From CAYVNU01 sp964453265 (GTDB taxonomy: Bacteria; Patescibacteriota; Doudnabacteria; UBA920), in NCBI GenBank assembly GCA_964453265.1, contig CAYVNU010000002.1, positions 1 to 64,000 on the forward strand: a stretch of DNA of 64,000 bases, read 5' to 3'. Both the position numbers and the translations under genes were made by a program. Positions 17,263 through 25,139 of this stretch are shown here, in pieces. Position 1 is the stretch's first letter. Each line of letters opens with the position of its first letter. The notes beneath the pieces were generated by a model. That model made no database searches and was not told the DNA's origin. It saw only the letters and a list, made by a program, of their open reading frames with translations.

Positions 17263-20200
17263 TTATTCCAAATTTTTAAAATCACATTTATGTTCTTTGC
17301 TTTTTTTATGCTCATCTTTAAATGAGTCATGCTTAATAGTTTTGGTAATCCGCTCCATTAAACTAAGCAGGCCTTGTTTTAATTCGGAAATTTCCTCCTT
17401 ATTTGCCAGTTCTTCAGTAATAAATTGGTCTTTGGTTTCGCGCAAAAACCAATATTTTAAACCGGAAACTTTTTCTTTTAAATATTCTTCCGCAGCCCAC
17501 TGGTAAATATAGAGCTGGTCAATGTCTCTTTTTTCCGTGCGTTTAGGTGCTTTGCCGGTTTTATAGTCATAAATAACCAAACCCTCCGGGGTTTCATCAG
17601 CGCGGTCAATTCTTCCTACCAATTTGTACTCGCCTAAAAATAGAAAAAATGATTGTTCAATATATTTAGGCCTAGGCAAATTTTGCAAACTTTGTTCATA
17701 GAACTTTTTAAGCATTTCTTTGCCCTGTTTAAAGAATAACTCTTTTTCTTTTTTGCTGTCATACCACTCATCAACCCAATTTTTTTCATAAAGCTTTTCT
17801 AGAACTTCAAATTCTGGAAGTTTAGGAGCCTTTTTGCTCTGGCCAAATAAATCTTGCTGACTAAATTTGGTTTGCTCAATAAATAATTTTAAGTAATCTT
17901 CAAAAACTTTATGGACAGTGTTGCCAAAACTTAAATACTGACTCCCGCCGACCGGCAGTTTTAAATAGTACTGATATTTATATTTAAGCGGGCAAGTTTC
18001 AAAGTCTTTTAACTGCGAGTAGGAAAAACGGTCAGGAATGTTTTTAAAAACTTCTATTTGTTTTAAAGTAGACGGCTTCGTAAAAACGACTTTGCCGGTG
18101 GCTTTGCTTATTTTTTCGCTGGGCACTAAGCCGGCTTCCACTAAGAACTGCGAAGGTTTTTTTTGCTGTTTGCCGCCGTAGTCTTTAGCCCAAGTTAAAA
18201 ATAAATTTTTCTTGGCCCTCGTTAAGCCTACATAAAAAAGCCTTCGTTCTTCCTGAATATGGAAATCCCCTTCTGGCAAAATGTCTTTAACTAAAGCTTC
18301 CGGGATTTCTATGGCATCTTTTTTGCTTATGCTCGGAAAGCGCTTGTCTACCATGTTTATAATAAAAACATTTTCAAATTCAAGACCCTTTGAGCCATGA
18401 ATGGTCATAACTTTTAAACTTTCAGGACCTAGGTCTGGGTTAAAGTTTATCTTGCCTTCATCGCCTGCTTCTTGTTCTAAATTTAGCTGCAGCAAAAAAT
18501 TATGCAGGCTTCTGTCTGAATTTTCTTTTTCAAAGCTTTCAATTTTTTTATAAAATTGCTCGACTAGTTCTCTGTTTTCAACATTTTCTGCGGTGTCTTC
18601 TTTAATTTTGTCCGCCAGTTTTAAGTCTTTTATAATTTCAACCGCGCATTCGGCCGCGCTTTTTGTTTGGGAAAGACTGTGGTGTTTATGCAAATTTTCT
18701 AAAAGCAGACCAACCGTTTTTGTTTCCTCAGCGCTTAAAACTTTGGAAACTTGCGTTTGTTTTAAGGCTTCGTAAAGGCTTAAAGTTTTTTTCTTGCTTA
18801 GTTCCAAAATTGTGGCAATGTCATGCACATTAATTTGAAATAAATGCATATTTAAAACACGGTACAAGGAAAAAGAGTCGTGTACATTGTTTAAAAGTTT
18901 TATGTAAGCAAGCAAATCTAAAATAATGGGCTTTTTGTACAATCCAGTGTTAGCGTAAAAAGTGTGCGGAATTTGGTAACTCGCTAAAATTGGCAAGATT
19001 TCTTCGGCCGCTGAGTTGCTTCTTATTAAAATTGCAAAATCGTTCCAACTCACACTTTCTCCCTCTCCCCTTGAGGGAGAGGGCTGGGGTGAGGGGGTGT
19101 TTTTCAACTCCAGAATTTTTTTACAAACCCCGTTTAACTCACTACTTAAATCTTCGGATTCTAAAACTTCTATATTACCTTTTTCTTGTGTGTTGGCCTT
19201 AAGTTCTTTATTAATTTGCAGTTTTATTTCTAGGCGGTCGGGATTATTTTGCTGAATGAATTTATACGACAAATCTAATATTTCTTTGGTGGAGCGGTAA
19301 TTTTCTATTAACGTTACTTCCTCTAACTTTGGAAAGTCATCTTTGAATTTTAAAATATTGCTAACGCTGGCGCCGCGGAATTTGTAAATGCTTTGGTCGT
19401 CGTCCCCCACTACCGCAATATTGCCTTTTTCCCCAGCAAGCATTTTAACCAGCTGATACTGGGCAAAATTGGTGTCTTGAAATTCGTCAACCATTACAAA
19501 TTTAAAACGGTTTTGGTAATATTTTAAAATGTTTGGACGTTTTTTAAATAATTCTAAAGTGTAGTTTATTAAATCGCCAAAGTCTAAATAATTATTGTCT
19601 AACAAAAGTTTTTGGTAGACATGATAGGCATTGGCAATTTCGCTGAGGCGGGATATCTCAGTTAAGTCTATTTTAGCAACCTCTCCTGGCCTCTCCTCAA
19701 AAGGAGAGGTGCTTGATACAACCGCATCTTCCCCTCCACTTTTAAGGGGAGGATTAGGGAGAGGTTGGGGGTTATCTAAAGACAGTTTTAAATTCTCCGC
19801 GTGCTTTAAGTAGTCTTCAGGTGTAATTAACTCGTCTTTACACTTTGAGAAATGTGTCAGCAGTGCGGAAATAAATTTGCCAGGGTTACCTAAAGGCCTA
19901 TAGTAATTTAAATTAAATTTTTCAAAATTTTTGTGAACCAGTATCCACTGTTTGGTGCCGTCAAGTAATTCAAAATCATTTGGCAGGCCAATGTCCAGCG
20001 CATGGTTCTTTAAAATTCGTTCGCAAAAGCTATGGAAGGTGGAAATCCAAGTGTCCACATAACCAATGGGTAAAAGCAAGTCTACCCTTTCCTGCATCTC
20101 CCCTGCGGCTTTGTCCGTAAAAGTTAAAGCTAAAATTTCTTCCGGCTTGGCTAATTTTTGCTCAATTAAATAAGCAATCCTACGGGTAATAACTGTAGTC

Positions 20201-20301
20201 TTCCCAGTTCCTGCCCCAGCCACTATTAAAAGCGGCCCCTCGGTATGCTTTACCGCGGCAAGCTGCTCGGTGTTTAGATTTTTAAGTAATTTGTTGCTCA
20301 A
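17263..20301 (-). CDS. UvrD/Rep-type helicase with C-terminal PD-(D/E)XK nuclease
   Basis: 1012-residue superfamily 1A helicase-nuclease, probably acting in double-strand break repair like one AddA/RecB arm. Motifs in order: Walker A VAGAGTGKTTVITRRI, Ia LTFTDKAAGEMQERV, II MVDEFQDTNFAQYQL, III GDDDQSIYKFRGAS, IV ENYRSTKEIL, V TIHGSKGLEFENVF, VI RRLFYVGLTRAKKNL. The C-terminus carries a RecB-family nuclease (RFSYSQLKDFETCPLKYKY, GNTVHKVFEDYL, VGRIDRADETPEGLVIYDYK). Two proline-rich segments (residues about 177-208 and 400-416) are in-frame palindromic DNA insertions. It overlaps the upstream hypothetical gene by 20 bases. Confidence 0.93.
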   Translation of the reverse strand: MSNKLLKNLNTEQLAAVKHTEGPLLIVAGAGTGKTTVITRRIAYLIEQKLAKPEEILALTFTDKAAGEMQERVDLLLPIGYVDTWISTFHSFCERILKNHALDIGLPNDFELLDGTKQWILVHKNFEKFNLNYYRPLGNPGKFISALLTHFSKCKDELITPEDYLKHAENLKLSLDNPQPLPNPPLKSGGEDAVVSSTSPFEERPGEVAKIDLTEISRLSEIANAYHVYQKLLLDNNYLDFGDLINYTLELFKKRPNILKYYQNRFKFVMVDEFQDTNFAQYQLVKMLAGEKGNIAVVGDDDQSIYKFRGASVSNILKFKDDFPKLEEVTLIENYRSTKEILDLSYKFIQQNNPDRLEIKLQINKELKANTQEKGNIEVLESEDLSSELNGVCKKILELKNTPSPQPSPSRGEGESVSWNDFAILIRSNSAAEEILPILASYQIPHTFYANTGLYKKPIILDLLAYIKLLNNVHDSFSLYRVLNMHLFQINVHDIATILELSKKKTLSLYEALKQTQVSKVLSAEETKTVGLLLENLHKHHSLSQTKSAAECAVEIIKDLKLADKIKEDTAENVENRELVEQFYKKIESFEKENSDRSLHNFLLQLNLEQEAGDEGKINFNPDLGPESLKVMTIHGSKGLEFENVFIINMVDKRFPSISKKDAIEIPEALVKDILPEGDFHIQEERRLFYVGLTRAKKNLFLTWAKDYGGKQQKKPSQFLVEAGLVPSEKISKATGKVVFTKPSTLKQIEVFKNIPDRFSYSQLKDFETCPLKYKYQYYLKLPVGGSQYLSFGNTVHKVFEDYLKLFIEQTKFSQQDLFGQSKKAPKLPEFEVLEKLYEKNWVDEWYDSKKEKELFFKQGKEMLKKFYEQSLQNLPRPKYIEQSFFLFLGEYKLVGRIDRADETPEGLVIYDYKTGKAPKRTEKRDIDQLYIYQWAAEEYLKEKVSGLKYWFLRETKDQFITEELANKEEISELKQGLLSLMERITKTIKHDSFKDEHKKSKEHKCDFKNLE
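19056..19103. repeat. Palindromic repeat inserted in the helicase gene (copy 2)
   Basis: CCCTCTCCC-CTTGA-GGGAGAGGG hairpin followed by a GGGGTGAGGGG tract. It has a much higher GC content than the flanking gene and adds the peptide TPSPQPSPSRGEGE in frame between helicase motifs IV and V. The sequence resembles the widespread 'CCCTCACCCC-GCCCTCTCCC' intergenic repeats of bacteria. Confidence 0.8.
19679..19771. repeat. Palindromic repeat inserted in the helicase gene (copy 1)
   Basis: Two adjacent hairpins: CCTCTCCT-CAAA-AGGAGAGG, and TCCCCT paired with AGGGGA across a short loop, followed by GGATTAGGGAGAGG. The insert adds about 31 residues (NPQPLPNPPLKSGGE at its start) in frame, in the 1B region before motif II. 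Sequence type matches dispersed bacterial repeats usually found between genes. Confidence 0.8.
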
Positions 20302-20746
20302 TTTTTTTACCCCTTCGCATTAATTTAATAAGCTTATATACTCCATTTTCTAAATAAACTAAATTATTTACAACTCCTAATGCAAGCAGTCTTTTTTGAG
20401 GGTTTTCAAGACGGTTGATTGCCGCCATATTAAAACCTTTATGTTTTCCGGTTTTGTAAAACAGGTTAATGCATTCTTCAGTTTCTTTTGGTGTTATAAT
20501 TTTACGCGTAGTTTCAAGTTTGTTTCTGTTTGTAGATTTTCGAGATATTACTATCTGTTCCCCATCTTTTTTATATTCACAATATTGATCTAAAAAAGGT
20601 AATAATTCATGCCTTTGAATATCAAACAAAAATTCTAAATCTTCCATTTGATAGGGAGTATTTGGTAAAATATTTTGTAAAACATTTAGAAATTTTTCTA
20701 AATGTTTGTTTTTTTCTGATCCAATGTCTCTGCCTTCTTTAAGCAT
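20282..20746 (-). CDS. Hypothetical protein
   Basis: 154 residues, mixed charge, helical, no membrane segment. The middle part (KIITPKETEECINLFYKTGKHK) does not match a family I know; the end (GVYKLIKLMRRGKKIEQQIT) is basic. The 3' end overlaps the helicase start by 20 bases, consistent with co-translation. Confidence 0.6.
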   Translation of the reverse strand: MLKEGRDIGSEKNKHLEKFLNVLQNILPNTPYQMEDLEFLFDIQRHELLPFLDQYCEYKKDGEQIVISRKSTNRNKLETTRKIITPKETEECINLFYKTGKHKGFNMAAINRLENPQKRLLALGVVNNLVYLENGVYKLIKLMRRGKKIEQQIT

Positions 20747-20754
20747 AGTTTTAT

Positions 20755-21044
20755 TTACTTTTTTGCGTATACGGTATATTGTTTTCCTGTACTATCTGTT
20801 TTTATAGAGCTTGTAATACCATGTTTATTTTCTATCGCTGCTCTTTTTAGAATGTTTGCACAAACTGAGATGAGAAAGAATCTGTCATGGAGTCATAATT
20901 GTATATTAAACGATCTACATTAGCCCATTCGCCATGCGCTAATCCGGCAAATAGTATTAGGGGATTTCCATCGATTTTTGCTAACTGATCAGTCTCGAAT
21001 TGATTATGTTCTTTTGGATCTTCGTGATATTCTTCAAAAGTCAT
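20755..21044 (-). pseudogene. Frameshifted hypothetical gene
   Basis: Frame one encodes 65 residues starting MTFEEYHEDPKEHNQFETDQ and stops at 20847. Another frame then continues with coding-looking sequence, SVCANILKRAAIENKHGITS through KQYTVYAKK, to a stop at 20755-20757. Joining the frames near 20880-20900 gives one protein of about 95 residues whose end sits 8 bases before the next gene, as expected in this operon. Either a true frameshift mutation or a sequencing error. Confidence 0.6.
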
Positions 21045-21048
21045 AAAG

Positions 21049-21630
21049 TTATTGCTTAGTTTTTAAAATAGTTACTTTGTATAATTTTTGTTGGTTCTTG
21101 GGCTTTGCCGGATTATCTGGTAACTTAGAAAAATCAATCTTAATTTCTCCTGATTCTCGTTCGCTAAATATTGCTTTAATATTTCCGACTCCTTGAATAT
21201 AGCCGGTAATAAATTGAATTATGGCTTTTCCTCCGGGTTTTAATACCCGAATTAGTTCTGAGGCTAGTTCCACGTAGTCTTTTTTTGATACAAACCAATC
21301 AGTAACGCCTAAAACGATGACTAAATCAAAGGTATTTTCAGGAAAAGGCATGTCTTGAGCAAACCCCCTAACCGTAACCCCTATATTATTTTCGGAACCA
21401 ATTGACCTTTCTGCGGGATTTAAAGTGAATATGTTAATACCCAATTTTTTTGCTTCCGTGGCAAATTTGCCGTTTGGTTTTCCCCCTACATCCAATATCT
21501 TTTTTCCTTTAAATTCTCTAAACTTAATATCTAAAAGGGTTTCGTAAATTTGTAAACTAGAATCCGAGTGCGTGGCATTTTCTGCTGCATTTAATTTTTC
21601 TTTAAAAGATGCTTCGTTTTCCATAAACAA
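21049..21630 (-). CDS. Class I SAM-dependent methyltransferase
   Basis: 193 residues. Motif I is GKKILDVGGKPNGKFATEAK, then an acidic or strand-2 region (INIFTLNPAERS), motif II-like DMPFPENTFDLVIVLGVTDW, and LIRVLKPGGKAIIQFITG as post-II/III, in the order of UbiE/Methyltransf_11 enzymes. DVGGKPNG instead of DxGxGxG resembles some SAM-binding variants. The substrate cannot be deduced. It ends 5 bases before the frameshifted gene. Confidence 0.78.
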   Translation of the reverse strand: MFMENEASFKEKLNAAENATHSDSSLQIYETLLDIKFREFKGKKILDVGGKPNGKFATEAKKLGINIFTLNPAERSIGSENNIGVTVRGFAQDMPFPENTFDLVIVLGVTDWFVSKKDYVELASELIRVLKPGGKAIIQFITGYIQGVGNIKAIFSERESGEIKIDFSKLPDNPAKPKNQQKLYKVTILKTKQ

Positions 21631-21631
21631 T

Positions 21632-22075
21632 TTACTTACTTTTTACAAAATTAGTCATTTGTTTCCACCAGTCCATGCCTTCGTCTTTGTATTTTACCCA
21701 AAATTCCGCTGGGCGGACAATGGAAACATTTTGATAATTTTCCAAACTTAATAAATCGTTATCACTAGTTATTAAGTATTCTGCTTCAGCTTCCACCGCG
21801 CTTTCTAAAATTTTATTGTCTTCTTCGTCGCGGACTACGCGAATTTGTCGCCTATTAACCACCCAGTTTATTTGTCCAAACAGGTTGTTAAGCTCGCGTT
21901 GGTATTCGTCGTTTTCTATTAGCTGCCTGGCAATAAGCTTGTTCTCGCGTAAAGTCTGCCGGTTGGCGTAAGCTTCTATTTCTCCGGCAATAACCGCATC
22001 AATAATTTTTTTCTCATAACTATATTCATCTTTAAAGCCATTTATTAAAACGTTTGTATCTATTACAATCTTCAT
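21632..22075 (-). CDS. PIN-domain ribonuclease-like protein
   Basis: 147 residues of PIN fold: N-terminal IVIDTNVLINGF with the first catalytic Asp, RDEEDNKILESAVEAEAEYL with the central acidic pair, and LITSDNDLLSL with the last Asp. This matches the PIN family annotated as putative toxin components (COG1569-like). No antitoxin-like small gene lies beside it; instead it overlaps by one base the NYN-domain nuclease-like gene upstream. An RNA-processing role is as likely as a toxin role. Confidence 0.82.
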   Translation of the reverse strand: MKIVIDTNVLINGFKDEYSYEKKIIDAVIAGEIEAYANRQTLRENKLIARQLIENDEYQRELNNLFGQINWVVNRRQIRVVRDEEDNKILESAVEAEAEYLITSDNDLLSLENYQNVSIVRPAEFWVKYKDEGMDWWKQMTNFVKSK

Positions 22076-22584
22076 TATTTTTTTATTGGCATTAGAAATT
22101 TACGAGGATTTTCGTCTAGGTCAATAAAATAGTCGGTTAGTTCTTTTACTTTTGCAGAGCAAGATTTACCAAAGGCTAGTGTTTCGGTAAATTGCCCGGA
22201 CATTTGCATATATTCAAGTAGCGGGACATAGTCGCCGTCGCCGCTGCATAAAACTACAACGTCTAACTTATTCATTAGCTTAACTATATCCATAGCAATG
22301 CCTACGTCCCAGTCGCCTTTTTGGTGACCACCGGCAAAAGTTTGCAGTTCCTTGCGCTTAACTTCAAAACCTGCCTTTTCTAAAGCTTCAAAAAACGTAT
22401 TTTCTTCCGGCATATTAGCTTCTACCACATAAGCAATGGCGCGAATGAGTTTTCTTCCAGCCACAGCCGCATTTAAAACCTCATTAAATTTTACTCTGGC
22501 ATTGTAAATATTGCGGGCAGAATAATACAAATTCTGCACGTCTACAAATACTCCGACTCTTTGATCTTGGTTTCTTATGGACAT
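22075..22584 (-). CDS. NYN-domain (LabA/DUF88-like) protein
   Basis: About 169 residues. GVFVDVQNLYYSARNIYN at the start and DWDVGIAMDIVKLM, VVVLCSGDGDYVPLLEYM supply the conserved acidic residues of NYN domains, a PIN-like RNase fold. The ATG at 22582-22584 (MSIRNQDQRVG) gives a normal start. Anything reading upstream goes into the scaffold gap and is an artefact. With the following PIN gene it forms a pair of putative RNA nucleases. Confidence 0.82.
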   Translation of the reverse strand: MSIRNQDQRVGVFVDVQNLYYSARNIYNARVKFNEVLNAAVAGRKLIRAIAYVVEANMPEENTFFEALEKAGFEVKRKELQTFAGGHQKGDWDVGIAMDIVKLMNKLDVVVLCSGDGDYVPLLEYMQMSGQFTETLAFGKSCSAKVKELTDYFIDLDENPRKFLMPIKK

Positions 22585-22587
22585 AAA

Positions 22588-22687
22588 NNNNNNNNNNNNN
22601 NNNNNNNNNNNNNNNNNNNNNNNNNNNNNNNNNNNNNNNNNNNNNNNNNNNNNNNNNNNNNNNNNNNNNNNNNNNNNNNNNNNNNNN
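22588..22687. other. Scaffold gap of 100 Ns with duplicated flanks
   Basis: Exactly 100 Ns. The 23 bases before the gap (22565-22587) and after it (22688-22710) are identical, so the two contigs overlap and the gap probably has no real content. Features reading through it are not real. Confidence 0.9.
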
Positions 22688-22751
22688 TCTTGGTTTCTTA
22701 TGGACATAAAACTACAAAAATCAACGAATGCTACAGATAACTACAAAAAAT

Positions 22752-23159
22752 CTACAGATTACCTGAGTCTCGAAGATTATTAATATTTAATACCCTTTTA
22801 GGGCTAATTCTCTTATCACGAAAATTAATAAGCAAACCTAGTTTTAAATTTGTAGTAAATAAATACCTTTTAATTTGTTCATAATGATCGTTTAATAAAT
22901 AAGGAACTGTCTTAAATTCTACAACTAATTTGTCCTCAATAATAAAATCTAGAATATTGCCAGAATCCGCAACCCTTAGTTCGCGTCTATAGGGTTTTTG
23001 TTTAGCGATTAATCTTTTTTCAAACTCGTCGCCATATTGCTTTTCGCGGGCAAAAGGACCCAGCTCCTTGTGTATTTGGATTAACACCCCAATAATTTCA
23101 TAGCTTAATTCCTTATACAAAAATTCTACATTGATTGTTTGGTTAGTTTCTGTAGTCAT
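22752..23159 (-). CDS. GxxExxY-family protein
   Basis: 135 residues. The beginning LSYEIIGVLIQIHKELGPF, then YGDEFEKRL, ILDFIIEDKLVVEFKTV and the ending LGLLINF are those of the GxxExxY family, a PD-(D/E)XK nuclease-like fold common in uncultured bacteria. The D-x(n)-E-x-K core can be read as D then VVEFK. Its role is unknown. It is a single gene between the gap and rmuC, with short gaps on both sides that share repeated TCTGTAG/TTTGTAG words. Confidence 0.82.
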   Translation of the reverse strand: MTTETNQTINVEFLYKELSYEIIGVLIQIHKELGPFAREKQYGDEFEKRLIAKQKPYRRELRVADSGNILDFIIEDKLVVEFKTVPYLLNDHYEQIKRYLFTTNLKLGLLINFRDKRISPKRVLNINNLRDSGNL

Positions 23160-23204
23160 TTGGTAGTTATTTGTAGATATGTAGTAATCTGTAGTTTTGT
23201 AGGC

Positions 23205-24224
23205 TTATTCAATTAATTTTTGTTCTTCACCGGCCTTTGGTTCGTCTAATTTTAAAGAGGATGCATTGGTAATGCTGGTTTTTAGTTTGGCAAAGTCATT
23301 GACTACTGTTCCCATAGTGTTGCCGGCGTTTTTTATGTGATTTCCCAGTACGTCCAAATTGCGGCCAAACTTGTCAGACTCTTGTTTTATACCACTAATC
23401 ATAGCTAGTATTTGCTGCGCCGCTTGGTTTATTTTTTGTCCGCGCAAAGAAAGCAAAATTATTTGCAGGTGATGATATAAAGTATTCGGGCTTACAAAAT
23501 ACACTTTTTTCTCTCGAGCGTAAGTAAGTATTGTTGAGTCATCCAATACTTCGCTAAAAACCCCTTCGCTTGGAATGTACATTAGCGCAAAGTCAAAGGT
23601 ATTTTCTTGCGGTAAAATGTATTTTTTATGAATTTCATCTACGCGTTTTTTTACATCTTTTAGAAAAGCTTTTTTTAAGCCTTCGGCCGCTTCGTCGGTT
23701 TTAGCCTCTTTATACAAACGGAAGTTCTCCATACTAAACTTACTGTCAATTGGCAGAATTTTTTCACCTACGTTTATAATTGCATCTACAACTTCCCCAT
23801 TTTTAAACTTGTGCTGAATTTCAAAACCCTGGTTTGGCAAAGCCTGCTGGAGCATATTTTCCAGCATTTCTTCCCCAAAATTACCTCTAAGCTTAGGCGA
23901 AGCTAAGGTTTCAGTCAGCCTGCGAATGTCCGGACCTACTTGAGAAATACCGCCGAGCTCTTTAGACAAAAGCCCAATAACCCTGGCGGCGTTATCTAAA
24001 CGTTCGTTAATAGCTTTATTGGTTTCATCTATGCTCTTTTGCATGCCTTCGCGTGTGTTTTCCGTGCTTTGCTTCATGTCCTTCATCCATTCCATCATTA
24101 TTTTCATTCCGCTGTCATCTACGGGCTTTTCTGTCTGTTTTTTGAGCGAAAAGAGCAAATATAAAAGTATCCCAAAACCAGCTAATAAAATGGCTATTAT
24201 TATGTACAAAAATTGTGTATTCAT
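23205..24224 (-). CDS. rmuC: DNA recombination protein RmuC
   Basis: 339 residues. An N-terminal membrane anchor (about 3-25) is followed by a helical region and then the RmuC nuclease-like domain: SPKLRGNFGEEMLENMLQQ, VDAIINVGEKILPIDSKFSMENFRLY, FALMYIPSEGVFSEVLDD, VYFVSPNTLYHHLQIILLSL. RmuC limits inversion recombination at short inverted repeats in E. coli, notable in a genome so rich in inverted repeats. Shorter than E. coli RmuC (475 residues), as in many small genomes. Confidence 0.93.
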   Translation of the reverse strand: MNTQFLYIIIAILLAGFGILLYLLFSLKKQTEKPVDDSGMKIMMEWMKDMKQSTENTREGMQKSIDETNKAINERLDNAARVIGLLSKELGGISQVGPDIRRLTETLASPKLRGNFGEEMLENMLQQALPNQGFEIQHKFKNGEVVDAIINVGEKILPIDSKFSMENFRLYKEAKTDEAAEGLKKAFLKDVKKRVDEIHKKYILPQENTFDFALMYIPSEGVFSEVLDDSTILTYAREKKVYFVSPNTLYHHLQIILLSLRGQKINQAAQQILAMISGIKQESDKFGRNLDVLGNHIKNAGNTMGTVVNDFAKLKTSITNASSLKLDEPKAGEEQKLIE

Positions 24225-24309
24225 AAATAAATTATAGCATATTTATATTTAGACTTTATATATAGACATAGGCCTCTAAATTAGTCTTAAACAAAGAAAA
24301 TATTTGGAC

Positions 24310-24339
24310 TTGACATATTATCACTCTCTGGTGTAGAGT
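24310..24339 (+). promoter_or_regulatory. Sigma70-type promoter of hsp20
   Basis: TTGACA at 24310-24315 and TAGAGT (4 of 6 matches to TATAAT) at 24334-24339, spacer 18. The CIRCE operator covers the spacer and the -10 region. The -10 is weak, so its exact position is less certain than the -35. Confidence 0.6.
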
Positions 24340-24344
24340 GATAA
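24318..24344 (+). promoter_or_regulatory. CIRCE operator (HrcA site)
   Basis: TTATCACTC-N9-GAGTGATAA is a perfect 9-base inverted repeat with the canonical 9-base spacer. The CIRCE consensus is TTAGCACTC-N9-GAGTGCTAA; only the fourth base and its partner differ, and the change keeps symmetry. Overlap with the promoter fits HrcA repression of hsp20. Confidence 0.88.
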
Positions 24345-24491
24345 TAGAAGTACCGTAAAGTGAAATAAAATCAAAAATATAACGTATTATATTATGTTGA
24401 AGCTGTTGGTTGGGGCGGGGGCGGGATTATTTCGATACTTACAGGTACGGAAAAAAGAGGGCCCTCCCCCAGCCAATGGCTTTAAAAGCCG

Positions 24492-24571
24492 AACTGATAA
24501 CAATTAATTTATAACTAATAACCCTTAACTAAAGTTATCAGTTATTTATTATTAGTTATGGGTTAAAGGAG
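24492..24571 (+). promoter_or_regulatory. Structured hsp20 leader, possible RNA thermometer
   Basis: AACTGATAAC (24492-24501) pairs with GTTATCAGTT (24534-24543). ATAACTAATAA (24511-24521) pairs with TTATTAGTTAT (24549-24559), a stem that extends through G-U and A-U pairs to 24504/24566. The two stems interleave, so they are alternatives or a pseudoknot. The second stem ends at the first base of the ribosome-binding site AAGGAG (24566-24571), 8 bases before the ATG. Heat-labile masking of initiation is a plausible inference. Confidence 0.5.
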
Positions 24572-24579
24572 AAATACCT

Positions 24580-24981
24580 ATGAATAGTCTTATTCCTCGC
24601 TCCTTCTTTATGCCTTCCTTTTGGGATGAAGAAGATAGTATTTGGACAATGTCCAGTCAGCCTTCCGGCTTAAGTGTTTCTGAAGATAAAGACCATGTTT
24701 ATGTTGAAGCTCAGGTACCGGGCGTTGACCCTGATAAAATTGAAGTTACCTTTGATAAAGGTGTGTTATGGATAAAGGCTCATCAGGAATTTCAAGATAA
24801 CAACCAAGAAAAAAAATTTTACAGAAAATCAGTTAGTTCATTTTCGTATAATGTAAAAGTACCAGAAACAGTTAATCTAAATATAGAACCGCAAGCTGTC
24901 TGTAAAAACGGAGTTATTAAACTTTCGTTTGATAAAACTCCAGAAGTACAACCAAAAAAGATTAGTGTAAGAAAAGAATAA
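24580..24981 (+). CDS. Small heat-shock protein Hsp20
   Basis: 133-residue alpha-crystallin-type ATP-independent chaperone. A short N-terminal arm (IPRSFFMPSFWDEED) precedes the alpha-crystallin domain: SEDKDHVYVEAQVPGVDPDK, EVTFDKGVLWIKAH, FYRKSVSSFSYNVKVPE, VCKNGVIKLSFDK. A C-terminal motif near VQPKKISV replaces the usual I-x-I. Start supported by AAGGAG at 24566-24571. It is controlled by an upstream CIRCE site and a long (about 235 base) structured leader, and followed by its own terminator. Confidence 0.94.
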   Translation: MNSLIPRSFFMPSFWDEEDSIWTMSSQPSGLSVSEDKDHVYVEAQVPGVDPDKIEVTFDKGVLWIKAHQEFQDNNQEKKFYRKSVSSFSYNVKVPETVNLNIEPQAVCKNGVIKLSFDKTPEVQPKKISVRKE

Positions 24982-24984
24982 CTT

Positions 24985-25020
24985 TTAAAACCCGCCCTTT
25001 ACAGAGCGGGTTTTAACTTG
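24985..25020 (+). terminator. hsp20 terminator
   Basis: AAAACCCGC and GCGGGTTTT flank a 10-base loop, followed by TTAACTTG. It lies directly after the hsp20 stop and overlaps the -35 of the following tRNA promoter. Confidence 0.85.
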
Positions 25021-25046
25021 CCTTTTATTTAGATATTTAGTATAAT
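25018..25046 (+). promoter_or_regulatory. Promoter of initiator tRNA-Met
   Basis: TTGCCT (25018-25023), 17-base spacer, consensus TATAAT (25041-25046). The -10 lies 17 bases before the tRNA 5' end, an appropriate distance for a short leader. Confidence 0.75.
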
Positions 25047-25063
25047 AGTTTAGTTCTATATAT

Positions 25064-25139
25064 CGCGGGATAGAGCAATTGGCAGCTCGCAAGGCTCATA
25101 ACCTTGAGGTTCCCGGTTCGAGTCCGGGTCCCGCAACCA
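25064..25139 (+). tRNA. Initiator tRNA-fMet (CAT)
   Basis: 76-base cloverleaf with acceptor CGCGGGA/TCCCGCA, where the first base pair is a C-A mismatch, the initiator hallmark. Anticodon loop CTCATAA, T arm CCCGG-TTCGAGT-CCGGG, CCA encoded at 25137-25139. The anticodon stem has two rather than three G-C pairs next to the loop, unusual for an initiator. Confidence 0.9.

Noticed and set aside
21632..22584. PIN plus NYN genes as a toxin-antitoxin pair
   Set aside because: Both are nuclease-like folds; neither resembles an antitoxin and no small DNA-binding gene is adjacent.
22577..22783. Open frames reading through the Ns on both strands
   Set aside because: Artefacts of the gap. The NYN gene starts at 22584 before the gap.
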